Source of the DNA: a virus
Strand: one strand, 5' to 3'
Length of the DNA: 64,000 nucleotides
IMG/VR virus record: IMGVR_UViG_3300021962_000054
Coordinates: 31,796 to 95,795 of that record
How positions within the stretch are numbered: position 1 is the first letter of the stretch; each line of letters opens with the position of its first letter. Under the pieces are notes generated by a model. That model was not told the origin of the DNA, made no database searches, and saw only the letters and a program-made list of their open reading frames with translations. Positions 39,821 through 51,124 of the stretch are shown here, in pieces. The position numbers and the translations under genes are program-made.

Positions 39821-40737
39821 TCGATTGGACTAATTTTAGCGTATCAAATAATACACTAAATTTTGACTGCAAAAGAAAAAATAAAGAGCCGCATCTAACA
39901 GGTTTAGAAGCGGCTTTTTATAATATCAATTATATCACAGAAAATTATCCTGCGCCGTATACCTTATATTTGAGCGGCGGCGTCGATAGCCAAGCTATGC
40001 TATATGCCTGGGTAAAATCAAAAGTGCCGTTCAACACATTTTCAGGAATCTATAATTTTGATAGTAACTGGAATGATCTCGCGACATGTAATTTGTTCGC
40101 AAAAATATTAGATGTGAAAATTTCCTATCATCATTTTGACCTAATAAATTTTCTTGAAACAGAACATCATGATTACGCCATAAAATATAAAACAGGAAGT
40201 CCCCAATTTACTACATTTATAAAAATGGCGCAAATGACAGAAAAAGGCACAGTGATTTTTTCAGGAGAATGTAGACCTTTTTTTACATTTGTAAGAGATG
40301 ATCCTCCCCTAGCTATTCCAGACCTAAACAGTATGGGATTATATTATTACGGAAGCATAGATAAACGACCAATCGTGCCGTGGTTTTTTATCGAAACAGA
40401 AACGATAACATATTCTTGGATTTATGATCATAATATCACACACAAACCTGTGATAGATTCTTTTGAAGTACGACAGCAAAATAAAGAAATGAAATTAGGA
40501 TACAAGCGAAAGATTGACATCTATCATCAAAATGATTATCCTGTTATTCCGCAAGATAATAAACAAAACGGTTTCGAAAAAATCAAAGACTATTATGACA
40601 CACAGAATAAAAAACCTGTTACCCTACAAGATAGATTAGCAAAAGGATTTTTCAGATCCGATAGAAATTTTGATTTATTATTCCGAAATAAATATGAGGC
40701 TAAACTCGTAAAATATAAATACAACATAAACTGGTGA
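39817..40737 (+). CDS. PP-loop ATPase (asparagine synthase/ATP pyrophosphatase-like)
   Basis: This 306-residue protein has the PP-loop LSGGVDSQ at 52-59. The rest does not show the zinc cluster of QueC or a glutaminase domain. It overlaps the protease gene by 4 nt. It probably adenylates a substrate; the target is unknown. A second, different PP-loop protein is at 14.5 kb. Confidence 0.7.
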   Translation: MIDWTNFSVSNNTLNFDCKRKNKEPHLTGLEAAFYNINYITENYPAPYTLYLSGGVDSQAMLYAWVKSKVPFNTFSGIYNFDSNWNDLATCNLFAKILDVKISYHHFDLINFLETEHHDYAIKYKTGSPQFTTFIKMAQMTEKGTVIFSGECRPFFTFVRDDPPLAIPDLNSMGLYYYGSIDKRPIVPWFFIETETITYSWIYDHNITHKPVIDSFEVRQQNKEMKLGYKRKIDIYHQNDYPVIPQDNKQNGFEKIKDYYDTQNKKPVTLQDRLAKGFFRSDRNFDLLFRNKYEAKLVKYKYNINW

Positions 40738-40741
40738 GTAC

Positions 40742-41014
40742 ATGTTTGATAAATTGAAAAATAAAATGGCAGCTCTGCAAAAAATTGCAGAAGAAAAAGC
40801 TGTAGAAAAATTATTAGTAGATAAAGTTCATCCAGACGTCCAGCTAGAACGTATTTCTATCTGTCATTCATGTGAAAAGTTTTACAAACCTACAGCACAA
40901 TGCAGGTTGTGCGGATGCTTTATGAACGTAAAAAGCTGGATGCCAGAGCAGGCCTGCCCGATAAAAAAATGGGGACATGCAGAAGTTCATAGTAATGGTA
41001 TAATACCAGATTGA
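40742..41014 (+). CDS. zinc-ribbon-like phage protein
   Basis: 90 residues with helical N-terminus and a metal site C41-x2-C44, C54-x2-C57, C72 (CRLCGCFMNVKSWMPEQACPIKKW), a small zinc protein type common in T4-like marine phages. The stop overlaps the start of the next gene (TTGA). Confidence 0.75.
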   Translation: MFDKLKNKMAALQKIAEEKAVEKLLVDKVHPDVQLERISICHSCEKFYKPTAQCRLCGCFMNVKSWMPEQACPIKKWGHAEVHSNGIIPD

Positions 41015-41508
41015 TAAAAATTACTTTTATATATAAAGGCTCTATAAAGCCTCCCGATATATATTGTAAACTCGCAGAAAAAGTAACCAATCTCGTCAAT
41101 ACATTATACGTATTACCGAAAATTATAGAAGTTCAATTTGAGGAAATGGGTCCAAGCATTTATGGTATGACTATGCTCGATCCACGATTTCCTAACAGGA
41201 TCCGTATCAATCAGGATTTATCATTAGAAGAATTTCTACTGCCCTTGACCCATGAACTTGTACATCTTCACCAGATTTATACTAATAAATTACAAGCGAG
41301 ATCGGGCGGCAAGATACTTTGGGAAGGACAGATTTATAAGTCTGATTCATCTAAACTGTCTTATGATGAGTATCTAAACTTACCCTGGGAGTTTGACGCT
41401 AATCAAAAACAAAAGCAGATTTTGGAATTCTTGAAGCAACATAAAAGACGCATAGACAATCAAATCAAAAAGGAATTACAGTTTACCCAAAATACTATAC
41501 AACAGTAG
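41011..41508 (+). CDS. HExxH-type putative metalloprotease 2
   Basis: 165 residues using a TTG start that overlaps the preceding stop. H81-E82-L-V-H85 in LPLTHELVHLHQ is a zinc-binding signature, followed by a helical, Lys/Gln-rich tail. A similar HELVH gene lies at 22.4 kb. The substrate is unknown. Confidence 0.65.
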   Translation: MIKITFIYKGSIKPPDIYCKLAEKVTNLVNTLYVLPKIIEVQFEEMGPSIYGMTMLDPRFPNRIRINQDLSLEEFLLPLTHELVHLHQIYTNKLQARSGGKILWEGQIYKSDSSKLSYDEYLNLPWEFDANQKQKQILEFLKQHKRRIDNQIKKELQFTQNTIQQ

Positions 41509-41556
41509 TTCAATTTGTAATACTATTCATGTGTTTATTTTTCTTTAGGAGTTTTT

Positions 41557-41766
41557 GTGTCTTTTGCAAATTATCCTTTTAGGCCTACTGTATTATTTGA
41601 TGTAAGTAATCCTGAGCATAGACAATGGCTTGGTGAGTTTACAAAATCTAGGTCTTGGGGCAAGTGTCCTGTAAAATTCGCTACATCAGGTAATGGCAAT
41701 ACTATTGCCCAGATGCAGTTACGATTGTTACAATATTACACAGACCAGGAATTCAATAAGGCTTGA
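41557..41766 (+). CDS. hypothetical protein (69 aa)
   Basis: GTG start at 41557. The protein is Phe/Trp-rich (YPFRPTVLFDVSNPEH, WGKCPVKF). Its 3' end carries the -35 box of the next promoter. No family is recognised. Confidence 0.55.
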   Translation: MSFANYPFRPTVLFDVSNPEHRQWLGEFTKSRSWGKCPVKFATSGNGNTIAQMQLRLLQYYTDQEFNKA

Positions 41767-41791
41767 CATCGGATTGGATACCCACTATAAT
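41763..41791 (+). promoter_or_regulatory. consensus sigma70 promoter
   Basis: TTGACA (41763-41768), 17-bp spacer, TATAAT (41786-41791): perfect hexamers and spacing. It drives the early-type small-gene block with host RNA polymerase. Transcription would start about 1 nt before the ATG at 41799, giving a leaderless or near-leaderless message. Confidence 0.88.
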
Positions 41792-41798
41792 TAATATC

Positions 41799-41963
41799 AT
41801 GAAAACTGAACGCATTAGTTTTGTCGTAAAGGCCCCCAAGCAGCGCAATCATCGTGCGCTATTTGATAGGGATTTTAACTTCCGTGGTAAGCGTCATGAT
41901 GATAAGCACGCCTACAAGCGTAAACCAAAATACAACAAATGGAGCGATTATGACTTCGCCTGA
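41799..41963 (+). CDS. small basic protein (54 aa)
   Basis: Start chosen at ATG 41799 because the upstream in-frame region is the promoter. It is very basic (RGKRHDDKHAYKRKPKYNKW), probably nucleic-acid binding. It overlaps the next gene by 14 nt in another frame. Confidence 0.6.
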   Translation: MKTERISFVVKAPKQRNHRALFDRDFNFRGKRHDDKHAYKRKPKYNKWSDYDFA

Positions 41964-42126
41964 AATTAGACAGATGGTTGTAGACCTGAGGTCCGAGGGT
42001 ATGGACTGTCATACTATAGCCCGTAAACTTGAGTTGACAGTTCCAGAGGTCGAGGAGATCGTGTACGGTCCTGCTGTGACGGATCCTGATATGATCGAAT
42101 TCGTACACTGGGGCGCACATTACTAA
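41950..42126 (+). CDS. small HTH-like protein (58 aa)
   Basis: Start ATG 41950 after GGAG. The stretch CHTIARKLELTVPEVEEIV resembles a helix-turn-helix unit, as in sigma region 4-type or Mor-like small regulators. It may regulate early phage or host genes; this is inferred from one motif. Confidence 0.55.
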   Translation: MTSPEIRQMVVDLRSEGMDCHTIARKLELTVPEVEEIVYGPAVTDPDMIEFVHWGAHY

Positions 42127-42204
42127 AAACCTAACAAAATCAATAGGTTACGTAAGTTGTTGATTTATAAAGCCTTTTTCTTGCTAAAAATGTGAGAAAA
42201 AGGC

Positions 42205-42233
42205 TTGACCTTATCTGGGTTTGGGCATAGACT
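42205..42233 (+). promoter_or_regulatory. early-type promoter copy 1
   Basis: TTGACC (42205-42210), 17-bp spacer, TAGACT (42228-42233). It is followed by the repeated leader element at 42235-42256. Confidence 0.65.
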
Positions 42234-42234
42234 A

Positions 42235-42256
42235 TATCTATAGTTGAGAAACGGAG
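42235..42256 (+). repeat. repeated promoter leader element, copy 1
   Basis: A 22-bp element TATCTATAGTTGA + GAAACGGAG, placed between the -10 region and the start codon and ending in the CGGAG ribosome site. Near-identical copies lie at 42475-42496 and 43698-43719. Confidence 0.75.
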
Positions 42257-42262
42257 ATAGAT

Positions 42263-42448
42263 ATGAAGATCGGTGACAAGGTAAAGGGTGTTTCATACGA
42301 TGCTAATTTCGACGAGATTATGGTCGAGGGCATCTACGAGTTTATCACCGACGATCCCGAGGATTACAGTCACGATATCGGCATTCGCACTAGCGACGGT
42401 CGACTGGTCTATTGTGAGGAAGGAGATGTCTGGCCTGTCAAGGCTTGA
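42263..42448 (+). CDS. hypothetical protein (61 aa)
   Basis: Acidic beta-type protein (KVKGVSYDANFDEIMVEGIYEF). Its stop codon lies inside the -35 box of the next promoter. No family is recognised. Confidence 0.6.
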   Translation: MKIGDKVKGVSYDANFDEIMVEGIYEFITDDPEDYSHDIGIRTSDGRLVYCEEGDVWPVKA

Positions 42449-42473
42449 CATTTGGGTAGTTTGGTGTTACCAT
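42445..42473 (+). promoter_or_regulatory. early-type promoter copy 2
   Basis: TTGACA (42445-42450), 17-bp spacer, TACCAT (42468-42473); followed by leader copy 2. Confidence 0.6.
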
Positions 42474-42474
42474 A

Positions 42475-42496
42475 TATCTATAGTTGATTCACGGAG
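42475..42496 (+). repeat. repeated promoter leader element, copy 2
   Basis: TATCTATAGTTGATTCACGGAG-type copy, differing by three bases from copy 1 and by one from copy 3. Confidence 0.75.
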
Positions 42497-42504
42497 TAAT
42501 TGAA

Positions 42505-42846
42505 ATGTATCAAGAACACGATATGGATATGGCGCTAACTGAGTACATGGACAAGATCCAGGCCAGTTACAATGAGTTTCAGGGTAAGACTGAGGATTAT
42601 CTAAAGTCCTTCCGCGACCTAGAATACACGCGCCCGCAATTGAACATCACCTTTGTTCGCGGTAGCAAATTTTATAAGTGTGTGGTCAACAATAGCGCAC
42701 ACAGTTTCATCTGCCGCAAGGCGCATGACAAGTGGAAGGTTGGCGATGTATTGAAGGCTGCGAGTTGGAACGCCCCTGCTAAGAATTTTGTGCGTGGCAA
42801 TGTACTCACGCAGACTTATAATACACTGAGTTGGACTGGAGCCTAA
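42505..42846 (+). CDS. hypothetical protein (113 aa)
   Basis: ATG 42505, 8 nt after the CGGAG site; an in-frame upstream codon overlaps the leader and is rejected. The protein has a helical N-terminus (MALTEYMDKIQASYNEF) and a beta-rich C-terminus. No family is recognised. Confidence 0.65.
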   Translation: MYQEHDMDMALTEYMDKIQASYNEFQGKTEDYLKSFRDLEYTRPQLNITFVRGSKFYKCVVNNSAHSFICRKAHDKWKVGDVLKAASWNAPAKNFVRGNVLTQTYNTLSWTGA

Positions 42847-42853
42847 TAGGAGT

Positions 42854-43144
42854 ATGACAATGAAAATCAATGATGTTACTCATGCGATTATGTTTGGTGA
42901 CTTTACTAACGACCAGTTGAATGCGATTGCGCAGGCTGTCAAGTATCGTCGCAATCAGATATCTAAGGATGTCAAGCGCGGCTTGTGTATCGGTGACAGT
43001 GTAAAGTTCCCTGGTCGCAACGGTCAGTATGTGATTGGTAGTGTGACTAAGGTCAATCGTAAGTTTGTGTTAGTGAAAGAGAATCGCGGCGGATATTTGC
43101 CCATGACTTGGCGAGTGCCCGCTTCAATGTTAGAAACGGTGTAA
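42854..43144 (+). CDS. hypothetical protein (96 aa), KOW/SH3-like C-terminus
   Basis: N-terminal helical part (NDQLNAIAQAVKYRRNQISKDVKRG), then a beta segment (IGDSVKFPGRNGQYVIGSVTKVNRKFVLVKE) that resembles a KOW/SH3-like nucleic-acid-binding fold. AGGAG precedes the start. Function is unknown. Confidence 0.6.
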   Translation: MTMKINDVTHAIMFGDFTNDQLNAIAQAVKYRRNQISKDVKRGLCIGDSVKFPGRNGQYVIGSVTKVNRKFVLVKENRGGYLPMTWRVPASMLETV

Positions 43145-43145
43145 T

Positions 43146-43490
43146 ATGAAAGTCCATTCATTTGACATTATCCAAGACAAGGTAGTCCGCGACGGTAAGG
43201 TCGCGGTACTATTCAGCCCGGGCTTTGGTGCGGGTTGGTATACTTGGAATCAATCTCATCCGGAACTACTGTTCCTGCCCCGTGTCGTAGAAATGGTTCT
43301 CAATCAGGACAGCCATCACGATATTGAGGCCTACATCAACTCCGTATATGAGGAGGATGATATCTATACGGGCGGCGTCCACGACCTCACGATCATGTGG
43401 ATACCCCAGGGTACAGAGTTCCAAGTAGAGGAATATGACGGCGCGGAGAGCATCAAACTGAAGGATACTCAGGACTGGATCACCGCATAG
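43146..43490 (+). CDS. hypothetical protein (114 aa)
   Basis: Starts 1 nt after the preceding stop. It contains Trp/Tyr-rich turns (SPGFGAGWYTWNQSHPELLF) resembling small phage proteins found beside early genes. No motif is assigned. Confidence 0.65.
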   Translation: MKVHSFDIIQDKVVRDGKVAVLFSPGFGAGWYTWNQSHPELLFLPRVVEMVLNQDSHHDIEAYINSVYEEDDIYTGGVHDLTIMWIPQGTEFQVEEYDGAESIKLKDTQDWITA

Positions 43491-43504
43491 GACCACTTAT
43501 AAGC

Positions 43505-43549
43505 CCCCGGGCGGGGTAGTTTATACTCAATTTCATTCCCCGCCCGGGG
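43505..43549 (+). terminator. large G+C hairpin after early gene block
   Basis: A perfect 12-bp stem CCCCGGGCGGGG / CCCCGCCCGGGG with a 21-nt loop. The lack of a T-run argues against a simple intrinsic terminator; it may block exonucleases or act as a pause site. Confidence 0.5.
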
Positions 43550-43667
43550 TCGCTTATAGAGCGTTATAGGCGGTTTTAGGAAAACCTAATAAAATCAACA
43601 ACTTAGCACTTATCGTAAGTCATTGATTTATAACGGTTTATTTTTCGCAGGAATTTGATAAAAAGGC

Positions 43668-43696
43668 TTGACCTAGGAATGGATTGGGCGCATAAT
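43668..43696 (+). promoter_or_regulatory. early-type promoter copy 3
   Basis: TTGACC (43668-43673), 17-bp spacer, CATAAT (43691-43696). An upstream block with AAAACCTAAT-AAAATCAA and TTGATTTATAA (43580-43633) resembles the block before promoter copy 1 (42126-42170). Confidence 0.7.
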
Positions 43697-43697
43697 G

Positions 43698-43719
43698 TAT
43701 CTATAGTTGATTAACGGAG
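43698..43719 (+). repeat. repeated promoter leader element, copy 3
   Basis: TATCTATAGTTGATTA + ACGGAG, the third copy, immediately before the ribosome-binding position of the 43728 gene. Confidence 0.75.
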
Positions 43720-43727
43720 ATTACGAA

Positions 43728-44144
43728 ATGGCTTACATGAACCAAGAACGAAAGGCGAAGATTACTGCGAACCTCAAGCCCATCCTCAAGAAGTATGGTA
43801 TCAAGGGTACGTTGCGTGTTCGTAATCATATGGCGATTGTCTTGACCCTCAAGAGTGGCAAGATTGATTTTATCGCTAACAGCAATCGTGTCTGTGGTAG
43901 CAACCCGTTTCAAGTGTCTCGCGGGTTCAAGCTCAACACTGGCGGCTACTGTGATGTGAATCAGTTTTGGTTCCACGAACACTATGATGGTGACGCCAAG
44001 GCGTTCTTGACTGAGGCGTATGCTGCGCTCAAGTCGGCTTCTTGGTATGATCGTAGCGATGCGATGACCGATTATTTCGACACCGCGTACTACATGGATA
44101 TCAATATCGGTCGTTGGGACAAGCCCTACGTGGTGACCAAATAA
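43728..44144 (+). CDS. conserved phage hypothetical protein (138 aa)
   Basis: ATG 43728 after the third leader element. It begins AYMNQERKAKITANLKPILKKYGIKGTLRVRNH, a pattern I have seen on other phage and plasmid proteins of unknown function. It overlaps the next gene by TAATG. Confidence 0.7.
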   Translation: MAYMNQERKAKITANLKPILKKYGIKGTLRVRNHMAIVLTLKSGKIDFIANSNRVCGSNPFQVSRGFKLNTGGYCDVNQFWFHEHYDGDAKAFLTEAYAALKSASWYDRSDAMTDYFDTAYYMDINIGRWDKPYVVTK

Positions 44145-44383
44145 TGGCTACGAACAATTTACAGCGTCCCAAATATAATTATTTTGTCCAAATCAAGGAC
44201 CATAGTGAGTTGGTACAGGATACGATTGACTTTTTGGAAACTCATGCGACTAAACCGTTGAATGAGATTTCGGTAGAGGAGATCAATCAATTCTTGGCCG
44301 ATTGTTGGGGACGAGCCCGCTGGGCCGGTGAGGGTCTGAACTGGGATTGTAAGCCTGGCTTTACTAAAACTGTTTCCTACTAA
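44144..44383 (+). CDS. hypothetical protein (79 aa)
   Basis: Begins at ATG 44144 overlapping the preceding stop. It contains an acidic central part (ISVEEINQFLADCWGRARW) and ends TKTVSY. Unknown function. Confidence 0.6.
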   Translation: MATNNLQRPKYNYFVQIKDHSELVQDTIDFLETHATKPLNEISVEEINQFLADCWGRARWAGEGLNWDCKPGFTKTVSY

Positions 44384-44409
44384 ATATCTATAGGAACAGG
44401 AGAACCGAC

Positions 44410-44574
44410 ATGTCACAGTTGAAACAATATTGGATGCTTTGCAGATTGAAAGATGAACCGGGCGCAGGTACGACCCGTGTCTATATCATGGCTGAGAACC
44501 CCTACGCGGCGACTCAGATGTTGAAAGCCCAGTATGGCAAGTTGCTCATTAGCGACTATGCGATGCCGGTATAA
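44410..44574 (+). CDS. small hypothetical protein (54 aa)
   Basis: Start MSQLKQYWMLCRLKDEPG, with AGGAGAA before the ATG and the ending ISDYAMPV. Too short for a family call; the alpha/beta pattern suggests a compact globular protein. Confidence 0.55.
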   Translation: MSQLKQYWMLCRLKDEPGAGTTRVYIMAENPYAATQMLKAQYGKLLISDYAMPV

Positions 44575-44591
44575 ATTGGGTAACAAAACGG

Positions 44592-44620
44592 TTGACATTT
44601 GGAGATCGTTTTGTTATACT
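44592..44620 (+). promoter_or_regulatory. sigma70-like promoter for the 44687 gene
   Basis: TTGACA (44592-44597), 17-bp spacer, TATACT (44615-44620), followed by a GTAGA/TCTAC hairpin leader. Confidence 0.78.
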
Positions 44621-44686
44621 AATCATGTAGAGTGAAATTCTACAAATGTGTGTGTTGTTTATTTTTAACTTGATGAGGTAATTTAT

Positions 44687-45028
44687 ATGTCTACTAAGTT
44701 GTTTACTGTTGCTGGTATCACTGTTCACAATGGCAATGCTAAGGTCCGCTTTACTGACGACATGAGTCGTCGCGTCAAGCAGTTTAGCAAGGGCGGCGCT
44801 TCGCGTGTTGATTTCGTTACGCTCCCGAATGCTATGAACAAGATCGATGCTCTGAAGTATCTTTTGACGCTGCCGAATTTCGCGTCTGCTGAGGATCAGG
44901 CTACGATTAGCGAGACTCTTGCTGATCGTGAGCGTGAGGCTCGCAAGGGTGAAGTGCGTGTTCAGGCTAAGCCCTCGCTCGACGCTATCAAGAGTCGCGC
45001 TAAGGTGAATGCTAGCGTTGATGCGTAA
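44687..45028 (+). CDS. hypothetical protein (113 aa)
   Basis: A basic, Lys/Arg-rich protein (KVRFTDDMSRRVKQFSKGG, ADREREARKGEVRVQAKPS). The strong promoter and own terminator make it a single-gene unit with high expression likely. No family is recognised. Confidence 0.65.
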   Translation: MSTKLFTVAGITVHNGNAKVRFTDDMSRRVKQFSKGGASRVDFVTLPNAMNKIDALKYLLTLPNFASAEDQATISETLADREREARKGEVRVQAKPSLDAIKSRAKVNASVDA

Positions 45029-45051
45029 TCAGTAACTCAATACTGAATGTG

Positions 45052-45075
45052 AAAAGCCCCGGTAACGGGGCTTTT
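45052..45075 (+). terminator. rho-independent terminator, bidirectional-type
   Basis: AAAAGCCCCG-GTAA-CGGGGCTTTT: A-run, 6-bp G+C stem, T-run. It serves the 44687 gene on the plus strand and can end the minus-strand glycosyltransferase transcript. Confidence 0.88.
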
Positions 45076-45216
45076 CCATATCTGGTGAGGTATTATGGAC
45101 CTAACAGGACCTTCTATAGGGACCTATTTTGGGGCTAGCTATACTCAGATATACCCCCTGCTCTGATCCGCTCTAATGCGGTCCTATTGCGTTATACGGC
45201 CAATAGAATCAATGAC

Positions 45217-46338
45217 TTAGAGTGTAGGTAGGTCTCTACGTAGATAATCTAGGGCAACTCTGTTGCTATGTCGTTCGTACCAGCCCTTACCTGTATATAC
45301 GTCTAGCACGTTTTGGAAGTATTCTTCATACATTGGGGCGACATTTTCTAGGCTGAAATTCTCACCGAACTTGCGACAGTTTGCAGGCTTGATGTTACCA
45401 ATATTCTCAGTAGCCCAAACAAAGTGATCGAACGTGCGACAACGATATCCGGTGTACCCGTGAATGTTGTTCTCTGTAAATGATCCCCAATCTGTTGTGA
45501 TAGTAGGAGTACCGCTCAATAGCATCTCAATCTGAACACCACCAAATGGTTCTATGTACATGCTAGGTACATATGCACCTTTAGCATTAGCCATAAGTTT
45601 CTTACGTGTTGGTACATCTGCGTAACCTACGAATTCTACATGTTTTGGAAAGCTGATGTCATCTGGCTTTTGTCCGGCGATCACTAGCCTGCATCCTGCT
45701 GCTTCGCTAGCCTGCATTGCTACATGAACACCTTTACCACTATACACACGACCTAAGAATAACATGTAATCTTCTTTCTTGTCGTTGTATTGAAAGTCAT
45801 CTAAATCAAAGTAGTTAGGTATTACGACATCGTACCAATCACTCTTACAAGTTCCTACACCTTGCATACCATAATAGGCATGCATGATCGCATAACTCTC
45901 AAAGACTTTCCAACGTGCCCAGTGTCCACCTGCATAACCGATACCGGGTTCAACAACGATGAGGTCATTATGTGCATCACAGATAGGTCTTACTCCGCTA
46001 CCCCAAAACGGAAGCACAAAGTCATATTTTTGTTTGCGTTTACCAATCTCTGTTATCGCATTCTTATAAAAAGTTTGATAAGCATGATCACTTGTGTTAT
46101 ATGTAAAGAAATTTTTGCGCCAGTCATAGTTACCGTAAGCAATCTCTAAATCTTTGTTTGTGACTACTGTAACATGTTCGTCGCAAACTAAATCTGATTC
46201 TTCATGACCATAGTGGATGATTTCATGCCCGCGGGCTTTCATCATCTTACCGAACTTGAGGACTTTCTGTGTGTAAGCACAAGCGTTATATTCTTTGCTA
46301 GTGACTGTGTGCGGCAGTCCTAAAATGTGAAATCTCAT
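45217..46338 (-). CDS. GT4-type glycosyltransferase
   Basis: 373-residue GT-B enzyme: N-terminal [11 protein letters not shown], a central [15 protein letters not shown] donor-side segment and the EX7E motif EPFGGVQIE with following LLSGTPTI, typical of GT4. It transfers sugar from an activated donor to an unknown acceptor. It stands alone between the early block and the fibre cluster, on the minus strand. Confidence 0.85.
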   Translation of the reverse strand: MRFHILGLPHTVTSKEYNACAYTQKVLKFGKMMKARGHEIIHYGHEESDLVCDEHVTVVTNKDLEIAYGNYDWRKNFFTYNTSDHAYQTFYKNAITEIGKRKQKYDFVLPFWGSGVRPICDAHNDLIVVEPGIGYAGGHWARWKVFESYAIMHAYYGMQGVGTCKSDWYDVVIPNYFDLDDFQYNDKKEDYMLFLGRVYSGKGVHVAMQASEAAGCRLVIAGQKPDDISFPKHVEFVGYADVPTRKKLMANAKGAYVPSMYIEPFGGVQIEMLLSGTPTITTDWGSFTENNIHGYTGYRCRTFDHFVWATENIGNIKPANCRKFGENFSLENVAPMYEEYFQNVLDVYTGKGWYERHSNRVALDYLRRDLPTL

Positions 46339-46412
46339 AGATATGGAAAACCTAGTATATGTAATAATTACTTATACTAGGTAACCATTTGTGCTAAATT
46401 TTTAGTTTAGTA

Positions 46413-49370
<2,958 letters not shown>

Positions 49371-49387
49371 TCATCTGACGATATAAA

Positions 49388-50077
49388 TTATGCACTAAAA
49401 GCATTCCCACCATTTAGGCTTGCTAATAGTAAAACTGAACTACTTGCGTCGCCGCCATCTCCGCTGACGCTAGGATCTATATAGACCCAACTTAGATTCC
49501 CTGAACCATCTGTTGCTAATACATATCCATTGCTACCGCCACCTATATGAACATTAGATGGGCTAGATGCAAATAATGAATCAATGTTAGCATTACCAAT
49601 ATTAGCATAGTCAAGGTTGGCTGTTCCTTGTAATCTTAGCAGACTAGTGTCTTTATCAAACGTGAAAGATGCACTACCACCAAATAAACCATCGTTATTA
49701 TATTGAACAGCAGTGTTTGAACCACCTGCGTTTGCAATCTCGCTTTGAATATTTGCCCAGTTTAGATTTCCTGTACCATCTGTGCGCAACACATAATTAT
49801 TACTGCCACCTGTGATAGTAACATTTCCTACTAAACCTAAATTTGTCTTACCCTCGACAACAAGATTTTCAACTTCGACATTACCTAAGTTTGCATTGAT
49901 GCTACCTAAGACTGTAACGTTTCCGTCTACTGTGACGTTTCCGCTTACCCCCAAATTTCCAACAATATTACCCTCGCCTGTAACAGCAAGATTGTCTACC
50001 AGTAGGGTGTCCCCTGCAGGTAATTCCTGAATTGTAAGAGTACTTGAGTTAGAAACTAACGGATACTTATTAGCCAT
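49388..50077 (-). CDS. fibre-like structural protein 2
   Basis: 229 residues with Val/Asn/Gly-rich repeats (VSGNVTVDGNVTVLG) and two YVL-x-TDG-x-GNL-x-W segments, a module also present in the neighbouring fibre genes, plus VQYNNDGLFGGSASFTFDKD. A GATAAATA-type late box lies just upstream (50097-50104 complement). Confidence 0.75.
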   Translation of the reverse strand: MANKYPLVSNSSTLTIQELPAGDTLLVDNLAVTGEGNIVGNLGVSGNVTVDGNVTVLGSINANLGNVEVENLVVEGKTNLGLVGNVTITGGSNNYVLRTDGTGNLNWANIQSEIANAGGSNTAVQYNNDGLFGGSASFTFDKDTSLLRLQGTANLDYANIGNANIDSLFASSPSNVHIGGGSNGYVLATDGSGNLSWVYIDPSVSGDGGDASSSVLLLASLNGGNAFSA

Positions 50078-50096
50078 TTTTACTTCCTAATAGTTG

Positions 50097-50104
50097 TATT
50101 TATC
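50097..50104 (-). promoter_or_regulatory. late promoter-like box (GATAAATA)
   Basis: The minus-strand GATAAATA box upstream of fibre-like gene 2. Confidence 0.55.
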
Positions 50105-51098
50105 ATATTTGCGTAACATTGAGGTCTAAGAAAGAGCCGTCTCTTTGCTGCAACGGATATACTCTTAAAACAGCATTTGGGCTAGAAAGATATGTACTAC
50201 CGTCACGTAATTCCACTGTAATATAGTATACTGGAACCGTTTTCCAGCCTAATTGTTGTGTACCTTGATTTGTGACTCCCAAGACTTGCTGCCCTGTACC
50301 TGCATTATCGGGTAGTGTATACGCTGTACCATTAGGATATGAGATTTTAGATAAACTTACAACGTCTGTATCTTCGTCGTAAGTGAAAGTGCTGCTGCCA
50401 CCGAACTTTCCGTCATCATTATATTGTACCGATCTATTTGGGGCTGCTGCTACTGCTGCTTGCTGCCAATATAGATTTCCAAGACCGTCAGTTGACATCA
50501 CATATTGACTATTACCGCCGTAAATTTTTACATTTGAGATGTCGCCCAGATCGCTAATTCCATTGATGTACATTCCCTGACTAGAAAATGTAGCTACATT
50601 TGATGTGCCTGATACAGATATTGTTACATTTCCACTAGCAGTGGCTATGTCTACGTTACTTGATCCATTTGCTAATTTTGCTGTCACTATATTTGCGACA
50701 ATAGTATTAGCAGTTAGTGTATTTGCGATAATATCGTCAGCATTTATGTCAGCAGCATTTATATTTTGAGTGTTTATATTGTTACTAGTGACATTTCCCG
50801 TTACTGACAAGTTGCTACCGATAGATGTATTACCGGAAACTGTAAGACTTACTAATGTACCGACACTAGTAATGTTTGGCTGCGCATTATTTTTTACAGT
50901 ATTTGCAACATTAGCTTCTGGAAAGAGATTTCCGGCTTCAGAAAGTACGTAGTTTGCTAATTGATTTACATTTGACTTTAGAGACTGTCCGTCTGGGGTA
51001 GCAAGCGTGACCGTAGGATCGACTACTGGTATTATGATGTTACCAGATAAATTCGCGATAGAATTCAATCCTGTTATTTTAGTGCCACGTATTGCCAT
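50103..51098 (-). CDS. fibre-like structural protein 3
   Basis: 331 residues starting MAIRGTKITGLNSIANLSG. It shares with the 54935-57748 product the N-terminal blocks QLANY-LSEAGNLF and AQPNITSVGTL, and with fibre gene 2 the module VQYNDDGKFGGSSTFTYDED. It has many Asn/Thr repeats and no catalytic motif. A GATAAATA late box precedes it. Confidence 0.75.
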   Translation of the reverse strand: MAIRGTKITGLNSIANLSGNIIIPVVDPTVTLATPDGQSLKSNVNQLANYVLSEAGNLFPEANVANTVKNNAQPNITSVGTLVSLTVSGNTSIGSNLSVTGNVTSNNINTQNINAADINADDIIANTLTANTIVANIVTAKLANGSSNVDIATASGNVTISVSGTSNVATFSSQGMYINGISDLGDISNVKIYGGNSQYVMSTDGLGNLYWQQAAVAAAPNRSVQYNDDGKFGGSSTFTYDEDTDVVSLSKISYPNGTAYTLPDNAGTGQQVLGVTNQGTQQLGWKTVPVYYITVELRDGSTYLSSPNAVLRVYPLQQRDGSFLDLNVTQI

Positions 51099-51116
51099 CT
51101 TATTATCCTTATCTAG

Positions 51117-51124
51117 TATTTATC
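51117..51124 (-). promoter_or_regulatory. late promoter-like box (GATAAATA)
   Basis: The minus-strand GATAAATA box (TATTTATC on the plus strand) 19 nt before the start of fibre gene 3. Confidence 0.6.
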
